Below the pieces are notes generated by a model. It was not told the DNA's origin. It made no database searches and was given only the letters and a program-made list of their open reading frames with translations. Made by a program: the position numbers and the translations under genes. A DNA stretch of 5,256 bases from JAAFHB01 sp037133495 (GTDB taxonomy: Bacteria > Bacteroidota > Bacteroidia > Bacteroidales > Prolixibacteraceae): NCBI GenBank assembly GCA_037133495.1, contig JBAXOA010000197.1, positions 1-5,256 of the forward strand. Reading direction: 5' to 3'. This document shows, in pieces, positions 4,863 to 5,256 of this stretch (its first letter is position 1; the number at the start of each line of letters is the position of its first letter).

Positions 4863-5256
4863 AATCCCTCTTCGCAGTTTCACCAACACCGTGGGCCGCA
4901 ACATGGCAGGAGCCCGCTCGCTGTGGCGCGCCAACGGCATGACCGACCAGCAGTTCAGCAAGCCCATCATCGCCATCGCGAACAGCTTCACGCAGTTCGT
5001 ACCGGGGCATGCGCACCTGCACGACATCGGCCAACGCGTGAAGAAGATCATCGAGGCGTCGGGGTGCTTCGCGGCCGAGTTCAACACGATCGCGGTTGAC
5101 GACGGCATCGCCATGGGCCACGACGGCATGCTCTACTCGCTCCCCAGCCGCGAGGTGATCGCCGACAGCGTCGAGTACATGGCCAACGCCCATTGCGCCG
5201 ACGCGCTGGTGTGCATCAGCAACTGCGACAAAATCACCCCCGGGATGTTGATGGCC
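4858..5256 (+). CDS. ilvD: Dihydroxy-acid dehydratase, N-terminal 133 residues (cut by the right edge)
   Basis: The start of the Fe-S enzyme that dehydrates 2,3-dihydroxy-isovalerate and 2,3-dihydroxy-3-methylvalerate to the 2-keto acids, the third common step of valine and isoleucine synthesis and a source of leucine precursor, in the cytoplasm. The sequence is close to E. coli IlvD along its whole visible length: GRNMAGARSLWRANGMTD (13-30), NSFTQFVPGHAHL (42-54), FNTIAVDDGIAMGHDGMLYS (75-94) and HCADALVCISNCDKITPGM (112-130). Asp82 of the DDG motif is an expected Mg2+ ligand. Cys123 of NCDK is an expected cluster ligand and Asp124 another metal ligand. The FVPGH form, rather than the PCN form, places it with the E. 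coli-like enzymes, generally [4Fe-4S] and oxygen sensitive. Full-length members have about 600 residues, so over three quarters is missing to the right. The ATG at 4858 matches the family N-terminus and lacks a Shine-Dalgarno. Confidence 0.97.
   Translation, partial: MKIPLRSFTNTVGRNMAGARSLWRANGMTDQQFSKPIIAIANSFTQFVPGHAHLHDIGQRVKKIIEASGCFAAEFNTIAVDDGIAMGHDGMLYSLPSREVIADSVEYMANAHCADALVCISNCDKITPGMLMA

Overview
The window is ordinary-looking chromosomal DNA from a high-GC bacterium (roughly 60% GC by eye), densely packed. It cannot be placed taxonomically from these genes alone. The aspartyl-tRNA synthetase is of the archaeal/AspRS2 type, which occurs in scattered bacterial lineages. The ilvD start is close to the proteobacterial sequence. 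I see no transposase, integrase, CRISPR array, rRNA or tRNA.

Layout, left to right. (1) 1-321, minus strand: the N-terminal 107 residues of an unrecognised protein that runs off the left edge. (2) 322-468: a divergent intergenic region with two perfect 22-bp tandem repeats plus part of a third, ending in a perfect 11-bp-stem hairpin, then a weak promoter candidate and a good Shine-Dalgarno for the next gene. (3) 469-3130, plus strand: a tightly coupled trio made of aspS (aspartyl-tRNA synthetase), corA (Mg2+ channel family) and a GNAT N-acetyltransferase, with junction overlaps of 1 and 4 bp. (4) 3114-4828, minus strand: a two-gene unit, YhhN-family lysoplasmalogenase then a four-helix membrane protein of unknown function, overlapping by 4 bp. 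It converges on the GNAT gene with a 17-bp tail-to-tail overlap. (5) 4829-4857: a 29-bp divergent gap whose surroundings hold back-to-back promoter-like elements placed so that both transcripts would start at or next to their ATG. (6) 4858-5256, plus strand: the first 133 codons of ilvD (dihydroxy-acid dehydratase, valine/isoleucine/leucine synthesis), cut by the right edge.

The genes do not form one pathway. aspS and ilvD are housekeeping; corA and GNAT appear to be read through from the aspS transcript. The most informative details are residue-level. The AspRS carries both residues (His23, Pro72) associated with non-discriminating enzymes that also make Asp-tRNA(Asn), and it lacks the class II motif 1 proline. 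The CorA selectivity-filter signature reads GMS rather than GMN. The GNAT acetyl-CoA loop is degenerate. I found no clearly new multi-gene system; the best candidates for follow-up are the tRNA-synthetase residues, the variant CorA filter, the repeat/hairpin upstream of aspS and the leaderless-type divergent promoters.
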